A stretch of DNA of 64,000 nucleotides from Streptomyces canus (GCF_001514145.1 NZ_KQ948667.1:248001-312000), one strand, 5' to 3'. Positions 33,453-41,596 are shown, counted from the stretch's first letter. Notes: a model not told the origin generated them from the sequence alone. Translations and numbers: made by a program.

Positions 33453-35138
33453 TCACTTCGCGTCCGCGTAGCACTCCACCACCGCCGTCGTGAACGGAAA
33501 CCGCACCGGTGTCTCGCCGAACGTCAGCCGCCCGGCCAGCTCCGACGCCTCCCCGATCGCCGCCACGACCGCCTCGGTCTCCTCCTCGGGACAGTGCACG
33601 ATCACCTCGTCGTGCTGGAAGAAGACCAGCTCGGCCGACATTCGAGCACAGGCCTGCCGCAGCGCCGCGAGCAGCAGCAGGGTCCAGTCGGCGGCGCTGC
33701 CCTGCACCACGAAGTTGCGGGCGAACCGGCCGCGGGCGCGGGTGTTGGTGGAGGCGTACCCGGGCCCCCAGCCGTCTTCCACAGGCCGCTCGACCGGGTC
33801 GTCCTGCGGGATGCCCGCCTCCTCCGCGTCGCCCGCACCGGCCGCCGGCGGGCACGTCCGCCCCAGCCAGGTCCGCACCAGCCGGCCCTCCTCGCCCGCG
33901 CGGGCCGCGTCGTCGACGTACGCCACCGCCTTCGGGAAGCGGCGTCTGAGCGCGGCGAGGTTCTTGAGGCCGTCGCCGGAGGTCTGGCCGTAGACCGCGC
34001 CGAGTACGGCGAGCTTGGCCTGGCCGCGGTCGCCGGAGAAGGCCCGGTCGGAGACGGCCTGGTAGAGGTCGGTCTCGCGTCCCGCCACCTCCATGAGCCC
34101 GGGGTCGCGGGAGATGGCCGCCAGCACCCGCGGCTCCATCTGGTCGGCGTCGGCGACGACGAGCCGCCAGCCGGGGTCGGCGACCACCGCACGCCGGATG
34201 ACCTTGGGGATCTGAAGGGCACCGCCGCCATTGGTGACCCATCTGCCCGTGACGGTCCCGCCCGCCAGGAACTCGGGCCGGAACCGCCCGTCGCGTACCC
34301 AGTCCTGGAGCCAGGACCAGCCGTGGGCGACCCAGATGCGGTACAGCTTCTTGTACTCGACCAGCGGCTTCACGGCCGGATGGTCGACGGACTCGATCTC
34401 CCACCGCCGGGTCGACTTCACCTTGATGCCGGCCTGCGCGAACGCCTTGATGACGTCAGCGGGCAGATCGGGCCGCACCCGGCGCCCGAAGGCCTCGGAC
34501 ACCTGGTCGGCCAGCTCGGCGAGACGCCGGGGCTCGCCGCCGCCGGCATACCGCTCACCGAGCAGTTCGTGCAGCACCCGGCGGTGGGTCTCGGCGCTCC
34601 ACGGCAGCCCGGCGCGGTTCATCTCGGCGGCCACCAGCATCCCCGCCGACTCGGCGGCGGTCAGCAGGCGCATCCGGTCGGGGTGCGCGGTGGTGTCGTG
34701 GCGCCGCTGCTGGTCGGCGTAGACCTCGACGAGGTCGGTCAGCGGCAGATGGACGCTCTGCGGCTCGAACAGGGGCGACTGCGAGCCCGGTTCGGCCGCG
34801 CGCTGGGGCGGGTCGGGCGGTACGGGGCCGCCGCGCAGCCGGGCAAGGGCGGCGGCGGCCGAGCGGGGCTCGCCGTATCGCCCCGCGTGGCCGAGCAGGA
34901 GGGTCTCGGCGTCCTCGATGTCGTAGCACCGCTCCACCCGCACCCCCGCGGCGAGCAGACGCGGGTAGACCTCGGCGGTGGACCGCCACACCCACCGCGC
35001 CACCTCCGGCCGCCCCCGCACGGCCGCAGCCAGATCCGCCTCCCACCGCACCGGCCCGGCAGGCAGCCCGTCGGGACCGAGGGCGGCGACCTCCACACCA
35101 CCGTCCTCGGCCGGAGCGAGAGCCCAGCGGTCGGTCAT
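33453..35138 (-). CDS. Family A DNA polymerase lacking the 5' nuclease domain
   Basis: 561 residues from the ATG at 35138 (MTDRWALAPAEDGG); the frame opens 10 codons earlier. Polymerase motifs are complete: motif A VVADADQMEPRVLAAIS (metal Asp and Gln-x-Glu), the O-helix RGQAKLAVLGAVYGQTSGDG, and motif C FFQHDEVIVHCPEEE. The N-terminal about 170 residues hold a degenerate 3'-5' exonuclease-like region without obvious catalytic acids, and no 5'-3' nuclease. Full PolA has about 900 residues, so this is the short second polymerase found in streptomycetes, often annotated as bifunctional exonuclease/polymerase. A role in repair or gap filling is likely; unproved from sequence. Confidence 0.87.
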   Translation of the reverse strand: MTDRWALAPAEDGGVEVAALGPDGLPAGPVRWEADLAAAVRGRPEVARWVWRSTAEVYPRLLAAGVRVERCYDIEDAETLLLGHAGRYGEPRSAAAALARLRGGPVPPDPPQRAAEPGSQSPLFEPQSVHLPLTDLVEVYADQQRRHDTTAHPDRMRLLTAAESAGMLVAAEMNRAGLPWSAETHRRVLHELLGERYAGGGEPRRLAELADQVSEAFGRRVRPDLPADVIKAFAQAGIKVKSTRRWEIESVDHPAVKPLVEYKKLYRIWVAHGWSWLQDWVRDGRFRPEFLAGGTVTGRWVTNGGGALQIPKVIRRAVVADPGWRLVVADADQMEPRVLAAISRDPGLMEVAGRETDLYQAVSDRAFSGDRGQAKLAVLGAVYGQTSGDGLKNLAALRRRFPKAVAYVDDAARAGEEGRLVRTWLGRTCPPAAGAGDAEEAGIPQDDPVERPVEDGWGPGYASTNTRARGRFARNFVVQGSAADWTLLLLAALRQACARMSAELVFFQHDEVIVHCPEEETEAVVAAIGEASELAGRLTFGETPVRFPFTTAVVECYADAK

Positions 35139-35228
35139 GGTTGCGAGTGTGACACCAGGGTCTGACAACAGACCTTCCGGACATCAGGGCGGCGCCTCGC
35201 CGCCCCGGGCTCACCGAACCTGGTCCCC

Positions 35229-35963
35229 TCAGCCCTGCTCTCCCTGCAGCTTCAGGTACCCCTCCAGCTCCTTGGCGATGGCAGCCTCCACCGGCCCCTT
35301 CTCGATGCCGAGGCCGGACAGGACGCCCGTGCCGTGTTCGAACTCCAGCAGGGCCAGCAGGATGTGCTCGGTGCCGATGTAGTTGTGGCCCAGCCGGAGG
35401 GCCTCGCGGAAGGTGAGTTCCAGGACCTTCTTGGCGTCGGAGCCGTAGGGGACGAGCTCGGGGACCTCGTCGGCGGCCGGCGGGAGCGCCTCGGTCGCGG
35501 CCCGGCGGACGGCGTCGAGGGTGCCCCCCTGCGCGACGAGTGCCTTGGCGGCGAGGCCCTCCGGTTCGGCCAGCAGTCCGAGGACGAGGTGCTCGGGACG
35601 GCCCTCGGGGTTGCGGGCGGTGATGGCCGCGTTGTGGGCCGACATCACCACGTTGCGGGCCCGCAGGGTGTACCGGCTGAAGCCCTGGTCGGCCGCCAGG
35701 TCCGTGGACTCCTTCGGCACGAACCGCTTCTGCGCCGCCTGCCGGGTGACTCCCATGCTCCGTCCGATGTCCGTCCAGGAGGCACCCGAACGCCGGGCCT
35801 GGTCCACGAAGTGGCCGATCAGATGGTCGGCCACCTCCCCGAGGTGATCGGCGGCGATCACCGCGTCCTGGAGCTGGTCGAGGGGCTCGACATGGACCTT
35901 CTTGATGGCCGTGATGAGGTCGTCGAGCCGTACGGATGACGTGATGTTGGGGTTGGTCGTCAT
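35229..35963 (-). CDS. Clp_N-domain protein with N-terminal helix-turn-helix-like segment
   Basis: 244 residues, ATG at 35963. Residues about 60-82 (ASWTDIGRSMGVTRQAAQKR) look like a helix-turn-helix. The rest contains two Clp N-terminal repeats (FSRYTLRARNVVMSAHNAAI with EHLVLGLL; LELTFREALRLGHNYIGTEH with LLALLE) as in ClpC/ClpA, but no ATPase modules. Clp_N domains bind adaptors or substrates of Clp proteases. The promoter appears leaderless and is covered by two palindromes, so this may be an autoregulated sensor of proteolytic load. Annotation pipelines often mislabel it as a Clp ATP-binding subunit; no Walker motif exists here. Confidence 0.85.
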   Translation of the reverse strand: MTTNPNITSSVRLDDLITAIKKVHVEPLDQLQDAVIAADHLGEVADHLIGHFVDQARRSGASWTDIGRSMGVTRQAAQKRFVPKESTDLAADQGFSRYTLRARNVVMSAHNAAITARNPEGRPEHLVLGLLAEPEGLAAKALVAQGGTLDAVRRAATEALPPAADEVPELVPYGSDAKKVLELTFREALRLGHNYIGTEHILLALLEFEHGTGVLSGLGIEKGPVEAAIAKELEGYLKLQGEQG

Positions 35964-35964
35964 G

Positions 35965-36010
35965 TGTCAACCGTAGGTTGACAGGCGTGGGGCGTCAACC
36001 CTTGGTTGAC
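35965..36010 (-). promoter_or_regulatory. Leaderless promoter with two operator palindromes
   Basis: For the minus strand, TTGACG (35993-35998) and TACGGT (35970-35975) stand 17 bp apart, and the start codon begins 6-7 bp after the -10, so the mRNA is probably leaderless. TGTCAACC-GTA-GGTTGACA (35965-35983) covers the -10, and GTCAACC-CTT-GGTTGAC (35994-36010) covers the -35. Confidence 0.75.
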
Positions 36011-36044
36011 ATCGAGGGGCATCCACGCGCGCGTGCCGTCGCCG

Positions 36045-36674
36045 CTACTTCGGTGAGGACACCACCAACCGCACCGCCAGCCCCGTGAACACCGACCCGC
36101 TGAAGATGTTGAGCCCGCGCGCCACCCGCCGACTGCGCCGCAGCAGCGCCGAGAGCTTCCCGGAGAGCAGCCCCGTCAGGCCGTCCACCACGACGCCCAT
36201 GACGGTGATCGTGAGCCCGAGCACCAGGAACTGCCCCCACACATGGCCCATCTCCGGGGCCACGAACTGGGGCAGGAACGCCACGTTGAACAGGATCACC
36301 TTGGGGTTGAGCAGATTGGTGACGGCCCCCTGCCAGAAGGCCCGCCGCATCCCGGGACCGGCCGGCGCCCCGTCCTCACCCGGCACCGAACGGTCCCGGA
36401 ACGCCTTCACCGCGAGGTACAGCAGATAGGCCGCGCCCGCCCAGCGCAGCACGTGGTACAGCGTCGGCAGGGCCTGGAACAGTGCCGAGAGGCCGAGCGC
36501 CGCCGCGACCGTGTGCACGAACATCGCCGAGGCCACCCCGAGCGCCGCCATCACCCCCGCTGCGGGCCCGCCCCGGCCGCCCATCGCCACGATGAACATC
36601 ATGTCGGGACCGGGAGTGACACAGAGCGCGAAGGCGGCGACGAGAAAGGCCGCGTAGAGAGACATGTCCACCAT
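36045..36674 (-). CDS. LysE-family amino-acid exporter
   Basis: 209 residues from the ATG at 36674; ATG 36665 is an alternative. Five to six hydrophobic helices and the family signatures TPGPDMMFIVAMGGRGGPAAG near the N-terminus, AYLLYLAVKAFRDR, and FWQGAVTNLLNPKVILFNVA in the middle. LysE/RhtB proteins export lysine, homoserine, threonine or similar compounds. Convergent with nothing; it is divergent from the DUF2786 gene, sharing the 66-bp region 36675-36740. The substrate cannot be told. Confidence 0.88.
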   Translation of the reverse strand: MVDMSLYAAFLVAAFALCVTPGPDMMFIVAMGGRGGPAAGVMAALGVASAMFVHTVAAALGLSALFQALPTLYHVLRWAGAAYLLYLAVKAFRDRSVPGEDGAPAGPGMRRAFWQGAVTNLLNPKVILFNVAFLPQFVAPEMGHVWGQFLVLGLTITVMGVVVDGLTGLLSGKLSALLRRSRRVARGLNIFSGSVFTGLAVRLVVSSPK

Positions 36675-36740
36675 GCCGCCATGCTCGAAGCGGCACGCGC
36701 GCGTGGGCGACCGATTTTCGGGGAGTGAGACGATCGCCCC

Positions 36741-37898
36741 GTGAGCAGCAGTAAGAGCAACAGTGCGAGCGACGGCCCGAGCGGCACCGTCGACCGCGCC
36801 TTCCGGGCCGCCCTCTACGCCGACGACGACACCGCTCTGGACACCGGCGCCTCCGTCCTCGCCGCCGACCCCGGGGCGGACGCCGAACTGGCCCGGCGCG
36901 GCACCGAGTTCATGGCGCAGGCCTGGCGGCGCGGCTGGCAGCCCGCCGATGTCGTACGGATCGTGCGACGCGAACTGGACGACCCGCACGTACGCCTCGC
37001 CACGGCCCTGATCAGGGCGCAGGCCCCGGACGACCGCCCGCGCGGCCACCGCTGGGCCGCTCAGCTGGCCCAGCTGGAGGAGCCCGACGAGAACACCCCC
37101 CGCCCCGACCGGTTCACGCACGCCACCGCCGTACTCGAGCTGTACCGCCTGCTATTGCGCCTGCCCGCGCTGGAACCGCTGGAGGAGCCCCGGCGGGAGC
37201 ACCAGGGCGACGCCCGCATGCTCGGCCGTATCCGGGCCCTGCTCGCCAAGGCGGAGGCGACCGGTTTCCCCGAGGAGGCGGAGGCCCTCACCGCCAAGGC
37301 GCAGGAGCTGATGGCCCGGCACAGCGTCGATGAGGCGCTGCTCGACGCCCAGGCGCCCGCGAAGGACGCCCCCGGCGCCTGGCGGATCGGGGTCGAGCCG
37401 CCGTACGAGCAGGCGAAGGCGGCGCTGCTCGACGCGGTCGCCACCGCCAACCACTGCCGGGCCGTGTGGAACGAACCGTTCGCCTTCTCCACGGTCGTCG
37501 GCTTCGAGGGCGACCTGGCGGCGGTCGAACTCCTGTACACCTCGCTGCTCGTGCAGGCGCAGTCCGCGATGGCGAAGGCCGAGGCGGCCCAGCGGGCGGG
37601 CGGCCGGGGACGCACCAAGACCTTCCGGCAGTCCTTCCTCGCGGCCTACGCCCACCGCGTCGGCGACCGCCTGCGCACCGCCGCCGAGGCCCCGGTGACC
37701 GACGACCTGCTGCCGGTCCTCGCCTCCCGCGAGGTCGCCGTCACCGACCGCATGGACCGGATGTTCCCGCAGACCACCACGACCCGCCTGCGCGGTGTCA
37801 GCGACGAGGCGGGCTGGACCGAGGGCGCCCGGGCGGCCGACCGGGCGCAGGTCGGAAACCGGCCCCGGCTCAGTCCCCGACCGGGGAGAAGGCGCTGA
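36741..37898 (+). CDS. DUF2786-domain protein
   Basis: 385 residues from a GTG at 36741. The recognisable part is ARMLGRIRALLAKAEATGFP followed by EEAEALTAKAQELMARHSVD (residues about 152-195), the DUF2786 helical hairpin. Around it are alpha-helical segments, and a region with YTSLLVQAQSAMAKAEAA and TKTFRQSFLAAYAHRVGDRL matches the DUF7168-like end of these proteins. The family is widespread in actinobacteria and phages; function unknown. The last 29 bp overlap the end of the convergent lipoprotein gene. Confidence 0.82.
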   Translation: MSSSKSNSASDGPSGTVDRAFRAALYADDDTALDTGASVLAADPGADAELARRGTEFMAQAWRRGWQPADVVRIVRRELDDPHVRLATALIRAQAPDDRPRGHRWAAQLAQLEEPDENTPRPDRFTHATAVLELYRLLLRLPALEPLEEPRREHQGDARMLGRIRALLAKAEATGFPEEAEALTAKAQELMARHSVDEALLDAQAPAKDAPGAWRIGVEPPYEQAKAALLDAVATANHCRAVWNEPFAFSTVVGFEGDLAAVELLYTSLLVQAQSAMAKAEAAQRAGGRGRTKTFRQSFLAAYAHRVGDRLRTAAEAPVTDDLLPVLASREVAVTDRMDRMFPQTTTTRLRGVSDEAGWTEGARAADRAQVGNRPRLSPRPGRRR

Positions 37899-38412
37899 CC
37901 GAGGCGTTCGGGTCACCGGCGTTGTCGCTCCGGCCCTGGACCGGGCCGTACGACCACTTGTAGTTCTTCGAGGTCCCGGCCCCCGGCAGGGCGATGTTCA
38001 GCGTCTTCACGTCGAGGCTCGCCTTGGCGCCGGCCTCGCCGCGCGTGTACGTGAGGGTGAAGGTGGCGGCCGTGCCCTTGGCCAGGGTGAGCTTCGTGGA
38101 CTTCGTGCCTTCCGCGGGCGAGACGCTCGCCGACGAGTCCGTGGCGTTCAAGTCGATGCCGGGGAAGCCGTCCAGTGTGCACTCGGCGCTCTGGTTGGTG
38201 AGCGTGACGGGGATGTTGCCGGTGTCCCCGGCGGTGGGGGCCACGTTGGCGGGTCCGACCTCCACGTCCATGGCGCCGATCCGGCACGTGGTGTCGTTGC
38301 CCGGGCTCGCGGCGGCGCTGTCGTCACCACCGGAGCCGGAGCTTTCACTGGAGCAGCCGGTCAGGAGCAGGGCCGCGGCGAGGGCGGTGACGGCGAGGGG
38401 GGCGGCGCGCAT
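37870..38412 (-). CDS. DUF4232-domain lipoprotein
   Basis: 180 residues from the ATG at 38412 (GAGG 7 bp upstream). Signal peptide MRAAPLAVTALAAALLLTGC with a clean lipobox (LTGC), then a Ser/Gly/Asp-rich tether of about 25 residues and a beta-rich DUF4232 domain with a conserved Cys pair (TTCRIGAMDVEVG and SAECTLDGFPG). DUF4232 proteins are common surface lipoproteins of actinobacteria; ligand and role unknown. Another small lipoprotein gene lies directly upstream on the same strand. Confidence 0.85.
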   Translation of the reverse strand: MRAAPLAVTALAAALLLTGCSSESSGSGGDDSAAASPGNDTTCRIGAMDVEVGPANVAPTAGDTGNIPVTLTNQSAECTLDGFPGIDLNATDSSASVSPAEGTKSTKLTLAKGTAATFTLTYTRGEAGAKASLDVKTLNIALPGAGTSKNYKWSYGPVQGRSDNAGDPNASVSAFSPVGD

Positions 38413-38500
38413 GTGAAGTCCTCTGATGTGAGCGATCCGGTGCATGGATCATCACGCATGACGGGACGCCACGGTTGCCCGCCCCCACCGACGCCTTCCG

Positions 38501-39016
38501 CTACGACCCCGAGCCCACCGACGGGAACCCGCTCGGCAGCGTGCCGCCCGTGGCCCGGGTGTAGGTCTCTGCGCCGATGCCGCCCTCCCAGTTCACCTTG
38601 AGGGTGTCCTTGCCGACCGACTCGACCGTCCCGTCCGCCCGGTCCTTGCTGCCGTCCGTGCACTTCAGGCGGATCGCGTCGGCACTCGCGGAGCCGCTGC
38701 ACACCGTGCCGCCGGTGACGAAGAGCCCGGCCCGGTCGCCGTTGACCAGCAGCGCCACGGCCTTGCCGCCCGTGGTCGCCAGCCAGCTGCCCGCCACCTC
38801 GCCGGACGCGGACGAGGAGGACGTACCGCCGGTCCCCCCGGAAGCGGAGGCCGAGGCGGACGCCGACGGTGAGCCGGCCGTACTGGAGCTCGGCGACGGC
38901 TCGCCGTCCGAGCCACCGCCGCTGCACGCGGTCAGGACGAGCGCGCCCACCAGTCCCGCGGCCGCGAGCCCGGCCCGCCGACGCGGCACAGTGCGCGAGA
39001 GGATCGCCGTAGTCAC
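38501..39016 (-). CDS. Small Ser-rich lipoprotein
   Basis: 171 residues from a GTG at 39016 with GGAG 6 bp upstream. Signal peptide with LTAC lipobox (GLVGALVLTAC), a 40-residue Ser/Ala/Gly/Thr spacer typical of cell-wall-spanning tethers, then a compact domain of about 95 residues with two cysteines (GTVCSGSAS, RLKCTDGS) and several strands. The family is not recognised. Co-directional with the DUF4232 lipoprotein 88 bp downstream. Confidence 0.75.
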   Translation of the reverse strand: MTTAILSRTVPRRRAGLAAAGLVGALVLTACSGGGSDGEPSPSSSTAGSPSASASASASGGTGGTSSSSASGEVAGSWLATTGGKAVALLVNGDRAGLFVTGGTVCSGSASADAIRLKCTDGSKDRADGTVESVGKDTLKVNWEGGIGAETYTRATGGTLPSGFPSVGSGS

Positions 39017-39083
39017 TGGAGACTCCAAGCTGTAGCGGTCTGCCGGACGGATCGCAGCAAGCTACCAGCACCACCCGTGAGCG

Positions 39084-39389
39084 CTACCAGGACGACTTGC
39101 GGACACCTGGCAGATGTCCCGCGTGTGCCTGCTCCCGCAGCCCCACCCGGGACAGCCCGAAGGCCCGGAAGTAGCCGCGCGGCCGCCCGTCCACCTGGTC
39201 GCGGTTGCGCACGCGCGTGGCGCTCGCGTCCCGCGGCTGACGTCGCAACTCCTCCTGTGCGGCCAGCCGTTCGGCGTCCGTGGAGGACGGCCGGCGGATG
39301 ATCTCCTTCAGCTCGGCCCGCCGCCCGGCGTACCGCGCGACGATCTCCTGGCGCTTCTCGCTCTTCGCGATCTTGCTCTTCTTCGCCAT
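39084..39389 (-). CDS. rpsN: 30S ribosomal protein S14, zinc-free paralogue
   Basis: 101 residues from the ATG at 39389 (GGGGAGAA upstream). Typical S14 sequence: MAKKSKIAKSEKRQEIVARY and the C-terminal RCxxxGRPRGY-type block as DQVDGRPRGYFRAFGLSRV. It lacks all four zinc-ligand cysteines of the C+ form. Such C- paralogues replace zinc-bearing ribosomal proteins when zinc is short. It follows rpmB by 13 bp on the same strand, so both are read from the Zur-type box region. Confidence 0.93.
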   Translation of the reverse strand: MAKKSKIAKSEKRQEIVARYAGRRAELKEIIRRPSSTDAERLAAQEELRRQPRDASATRVRNRDQVDGRPRGYFRAFGLSRVGLREQAHAGHLPGVRKSSW

Positions 39390-39402
39390 ACCGGTTCTCC
39401 CC

Positions 39403-39639
39403 TCAGATCCGCACACCGCGCGCGCGGATCCGCGCCACGGCCGCCTCGACGCCGATCGAGTCGACGGTCCTGATGCCCTTCGTGCTCAGCCGCAGCCGCA
39501 CCTGCCGCCCCTCGCTGGGCAGCCAGTAGCGCTTGGACTGGATGTTGGGGTCGAAGCGGCGCGAAGTGCGCCGGTGGGAGTGGGAGATGCGGTTGCCGAA
39601 GCCCGGCTGGGCCCCGGTCAGCATGCAGTGGGCGGACAA
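39403..39639 (-). CDS. rpmB: 50S ribosomal protein L28, zinc-free paralogue
   Basis: 78 residues starting at TTG 39639 (LSAHCMLTGAQPGFGN), with GAGAGG about 10 bp upstream. L28 signatures SHSHRRTSRRFDPNIQSKRY and GIRTVDSIGVEAAVARIRAR are present; the zinc CxxC pairs are absent (one Cys only). First gene of a two-gene unit with rpsN, divergent from rpmG across a Zur-type box. Confidence 0.92.
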   Translation of the reverse strand: MSAHCMLTGAQPGFGNRISHSHRRTSRRFDPNIQSKRYWLPSEGRQVRLRLSTKGIRTVDSIGVEAAVARIRARGVRI

Positions 39640-39673
39640 GGGTGATGCACCTCTCTCGGAGCAGTTGTGTAAA

Positions 39674-39688
39674 TGGAATTCATTTTCA
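39674..39688. promoter_or_regulatory. Zur-type box between rpmB and rpmG
   Basis: TGGAATTCATTTTCA (minus strand TGAAAATGAATTCCA) is close to the actinobacterial Zur consensus TGAAAATNATTTTCA and sits in the 62-bp gap of two divergent zinc-free ribosomal protein units. It is 14 bp before the rpmG start and 35 bp before rpmB, so it can repress both when zinc is sufficient. Confidence 0.8.
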
Positions 39689-39701
39689 GTAAGATACCAG
39701 C

Positions 39702-39866
39702 ATGGCACGCAACGAACTCCGCCCGGTCATCAAGCTCCGGTCCACCGCCGGGACCGGCTTCACCTATGTGACCCGCAAGAACCGCCGCAGCGACCCGGAC
39801 CGTATGACCCTGCGGAAGTACGACCCGGTCGCCGGCCGTCACGTCGATTTCCGAGAGGAGCGCTGA
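39702..39866 (+). CDS. rpmG: 50S ribosomal protein L33, zinc-free paralogue
   Basis: 54 residues (MARNELRPVIKLRSTAGTGF start; TYVTRKNRRSDPDRMTLRKY follows), the full L33 length, with no cysteine. First gene of rpmG-rpmE-cobW-rpsR, whose spacings are 5 bp or overlapping, so one mRNA. The ATG lies 14 bp downstream of the Zur-type box with no good ribosome site, so a leaderless or very short leader is possible. Confidence 0.93.
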   Translation: MARNELRPVIKLRSTAGTGFTYVTRKNRRSDPDRMTLRKYDPVAGRHVDFREER

Positions 39867-39871
39867 TCCTC

Positions 39872-40120
39872 GTGCGCCAGGGCATCCACCCCGCCTACGG
39901 CCCCGTCGTCTTCCGCGACCGGGCCGCCGACTACGCCTTTCTGACCCGCTCGACGATGACGAGCGAGAAGACGGTCGAGTGGGAGGACGGCAACACCTAC
40001 CCGGTCGTCGACGTCGAGATCTCGAACGTCAGCCACCCCTTCTACACCGGCACGGCCCGCGTCCTGGACACCGCCGGCCGCGTGGAGCGCTTCGAGCGCC
40101 GGTACGGAAAGAAGGGCTGA
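39872..40120 (+). CDS. rpmE: 50S ribosomal protein L31 type B (zinc-free)
   Basis: 82 residues from the GTG at 39872, with GAGAGGAG 12-19 bp upstream inside rpmG. VRQGIHPAYGPVVFRDRAAD and NTYPVVDVEISNVSHPFYTG are the type B L31 hallmarks; no CxxC. Its stop overlaps the start of the CobW-like gene (ATGA), which points to translational coupling. Confidence 0.92.
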   Translation: MRQGIHPAYGPVVFRDRAADYAFLTRSTMTSEKTVEWEDGNTYPVVDVEISNVSHPFYTGTARVLDTAGRVERFERRYGKKG

Positions 40121-41298
40121 TGCTCTCCGTCGTGATCGTCGGCGGGCTTCACGCCGACGCCCGCAAGGCGGCCGTCGGGGAGCTGCTCGCCGACGTGCCG
40201 GGCAGTGCCGTCCTCCACCACGACCTGGCGACGGCCGCGGCCGGCACCGTCGTACGGACGATCCGCGACGCCACCGGCATCCTGTCCGCCGGCGAGACGC
40301 CCCTGGTCAACGACTGCGCGTGCTGCGCGCTCCGGGAGGACCTGGTCCCGGAGCTGCGCCGCCTGGACGCGGCCGGGACGCTCCGCCTCGCGGTCGTCGA
40401 GCTGTGGGACTCCGTCGAGCCCAAGGCGATGGCCGAGGTGGTCGCGGCCGGCGGTCTCATGGTCACCGGCGTGATCACCGCGGTCGACCCGGCACTCGTC
40501 CTGCCCTGCCTCGGCAACGGCGACGACCTCGCCGAGCGCGGCCTCGCCGCCGCGGCCACCGACCGGCGCACGGTCGCCGACACCTTCGCCCGCCAGCTCG
40601 AGTACGCCCCCGTCCTCGCCGTCCTCGACTCCCCGGAGGCCGACGAGGAGGACCGCGAGCTGCTCGCGCAGCTCCATCCGACGGCCCGCCAGGTCCCGAT
40701 CGGGAGTACCCGCCGGACCGACCCGGCGGGTACTCCCCGTCCCGTACGGCACTCCGCGCACTCTCCGCTGGTCCGGGCCGCCCTCGCCGGATTCGACGTG
40801 GAGTCCGCCGCGGCGGCCCAGCACCCCGCCTGCGCCCTGCTGCCCGCCGAGGCCGACGCGCACGGTGTGTCCACGCTCGTCTGGCACCGCCGTCGGCCCT
40901 TCCACCCGGAGCGGCTGTACGAGGCCCTGGAGGACATCACCTGCGCGGCGGCCCGCAGCCGGGGCCGGTTCTGGCTCGCCGACAAGCCGGACGTGCTGCT
41001 GCACTGGGACGCGGCCGGCGGTGCCCTGTGCGTGGAGAGCGCCGGTCCGTGGCTGGCCTCGCTCCCGGACGCGGCGTGGGACATGGTCCCGCCGGTGCGC
41101 CGGGCGGCCGCCGCGATGGACTGGCACCCCGAGCACGGCGACTGCTGCCAGCACCTCGTCTTCACCTCGCCCGGCCTCGACCGCGACGGACTCCAACGGC
41201 TCCTGGAGTCCTGCCTGCTGACCGACGCCGAGTACTCCGCAGGCCGCGACGCCTGGAAACGACTCCCGCCCGCCTTCGATGCCTTCCTGGAGGCCTGA
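40120..41298 (+). CDS. CobW/COG0523-family protein with degenerate P-loop
   Basis: 392 residues. The family metal motif C-x-C-C is present (VNDCACCALREDL, near residue 67), and the CobW C-terminal domain runs from about 250 (TLVWHRRRPFHPERLYEALE; RGRFWLADKPDVLLHWDAAG). The Walker A site, normally GxxGxGKT, reads GGLHADARKAAV, so classical GTP binding is doubtful. COG0523 proteins are zinc chaperones or insertases, often Zur-controlled. Here it is embedded between rpmE and rpsR with stop/start overlaps at both ends, which argues for a zinc-starvation role. A second C-C pair (GDCCQHLVF) near the end may bind metal. Confidence 0.87.
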   Translation: MLSVVIVGGLHADARKAAVGELLADVPGSAVLHHDLATAAAGTVVRTIRDATGILSAGETPLVNDCACCALREDLVPELRRLDAAGTLRLAVVELWDSVEPKAMAEVVAAGGLMVTGVITAVDPALVLPCLGNGDDLAERGLAAAATDRRTVADTFARQLEYAPVLAVLDSPEADEEDRELLAQLHPTARQVPIGSTRRTDPAGTPRPVRHSAHSPLVRAALAGFDVESAAAAQHPACALLPAEADAHGVSTLVWHRRRPFHPERLYEALEDITCAAARSRGRFWLADKPDVLLHWDAAGGALCVESAGPWLASLPDAAWDMVPPVRRAAAAMDWHPEHGDCCQHLVFTSPGLDRDGLQRLLESCLLTDAEYSAGRDAWKRLPPAFDAFLEA

Positions 41299-41531
41299 TG
41301 CCTCGCAAGCCCGACCGCAAGCCCGCCAAGGACCGGCCCAACCCGCTGGACGCGGCCAAGGTCACCTACATCGACTACAAGGACACCGACCTGCTGCGGA
41401 AGTTCATCTCCGACCGGGGCAAGATCCGCAGCCGCCGCGTCACCCGCGTGTCGGCCCAGCAGCAGCGATTGCTGGCCCGTGCGATCAAGAACGCCCGGGA
41501 GATGGCACTGCTTCCCTACTCCAGCAGGTGA
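41298..41531 (+). CDS. rpsR: 30S ribosomal protein S18, paralogue of the zinc cluster
   Basis: 77 residues from the ATG at 41298, overlapping the CobW stop by one base. S18 core: TYIDYKDTDLLRKFISDRGK, IRSRRVTRVSAQQQRLLARA, and IKNAREMALLPY. No cysteine. Last gene of the zinc-limitation operon. Confidence 0.93.
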   Translation: MPRKPDRKPAKDRPNPLDAAKVTYIDYKDTDLLRKFISDRGKIRSRRVTRVSAQQQRLLARAIKNAREMALLPYSSR

Positions 41532-41537
41532 GGCCCT

Positions 41538-41589
41538 ATAGGTAGGACTTTCCCTACGGTTGACCCGTAGGGAAAGTCCTACCTATTCT
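41538..41589 (+). promoter_or_regulatory. 22-bp inverted repeat with leaderless promoter for the VOC-arsR unit
   Basis: Arms 41538-41559 and 41565-41586 (starting ATAGGTAGGACTTTCCC) are perfectly complementary with a 5-nt loop. TTGACC (41560-41565) and TATTCT (41584-41589) lie 18 bp apart, and the ATG at 41597 begins 7 bp after the -10, so the transcript is probably leaderless. The repeat can be both the rpsR terminator and the ArsR-type operator. Confidence 0.7.
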
Positions 41590-41596
41590 GTTCTGC

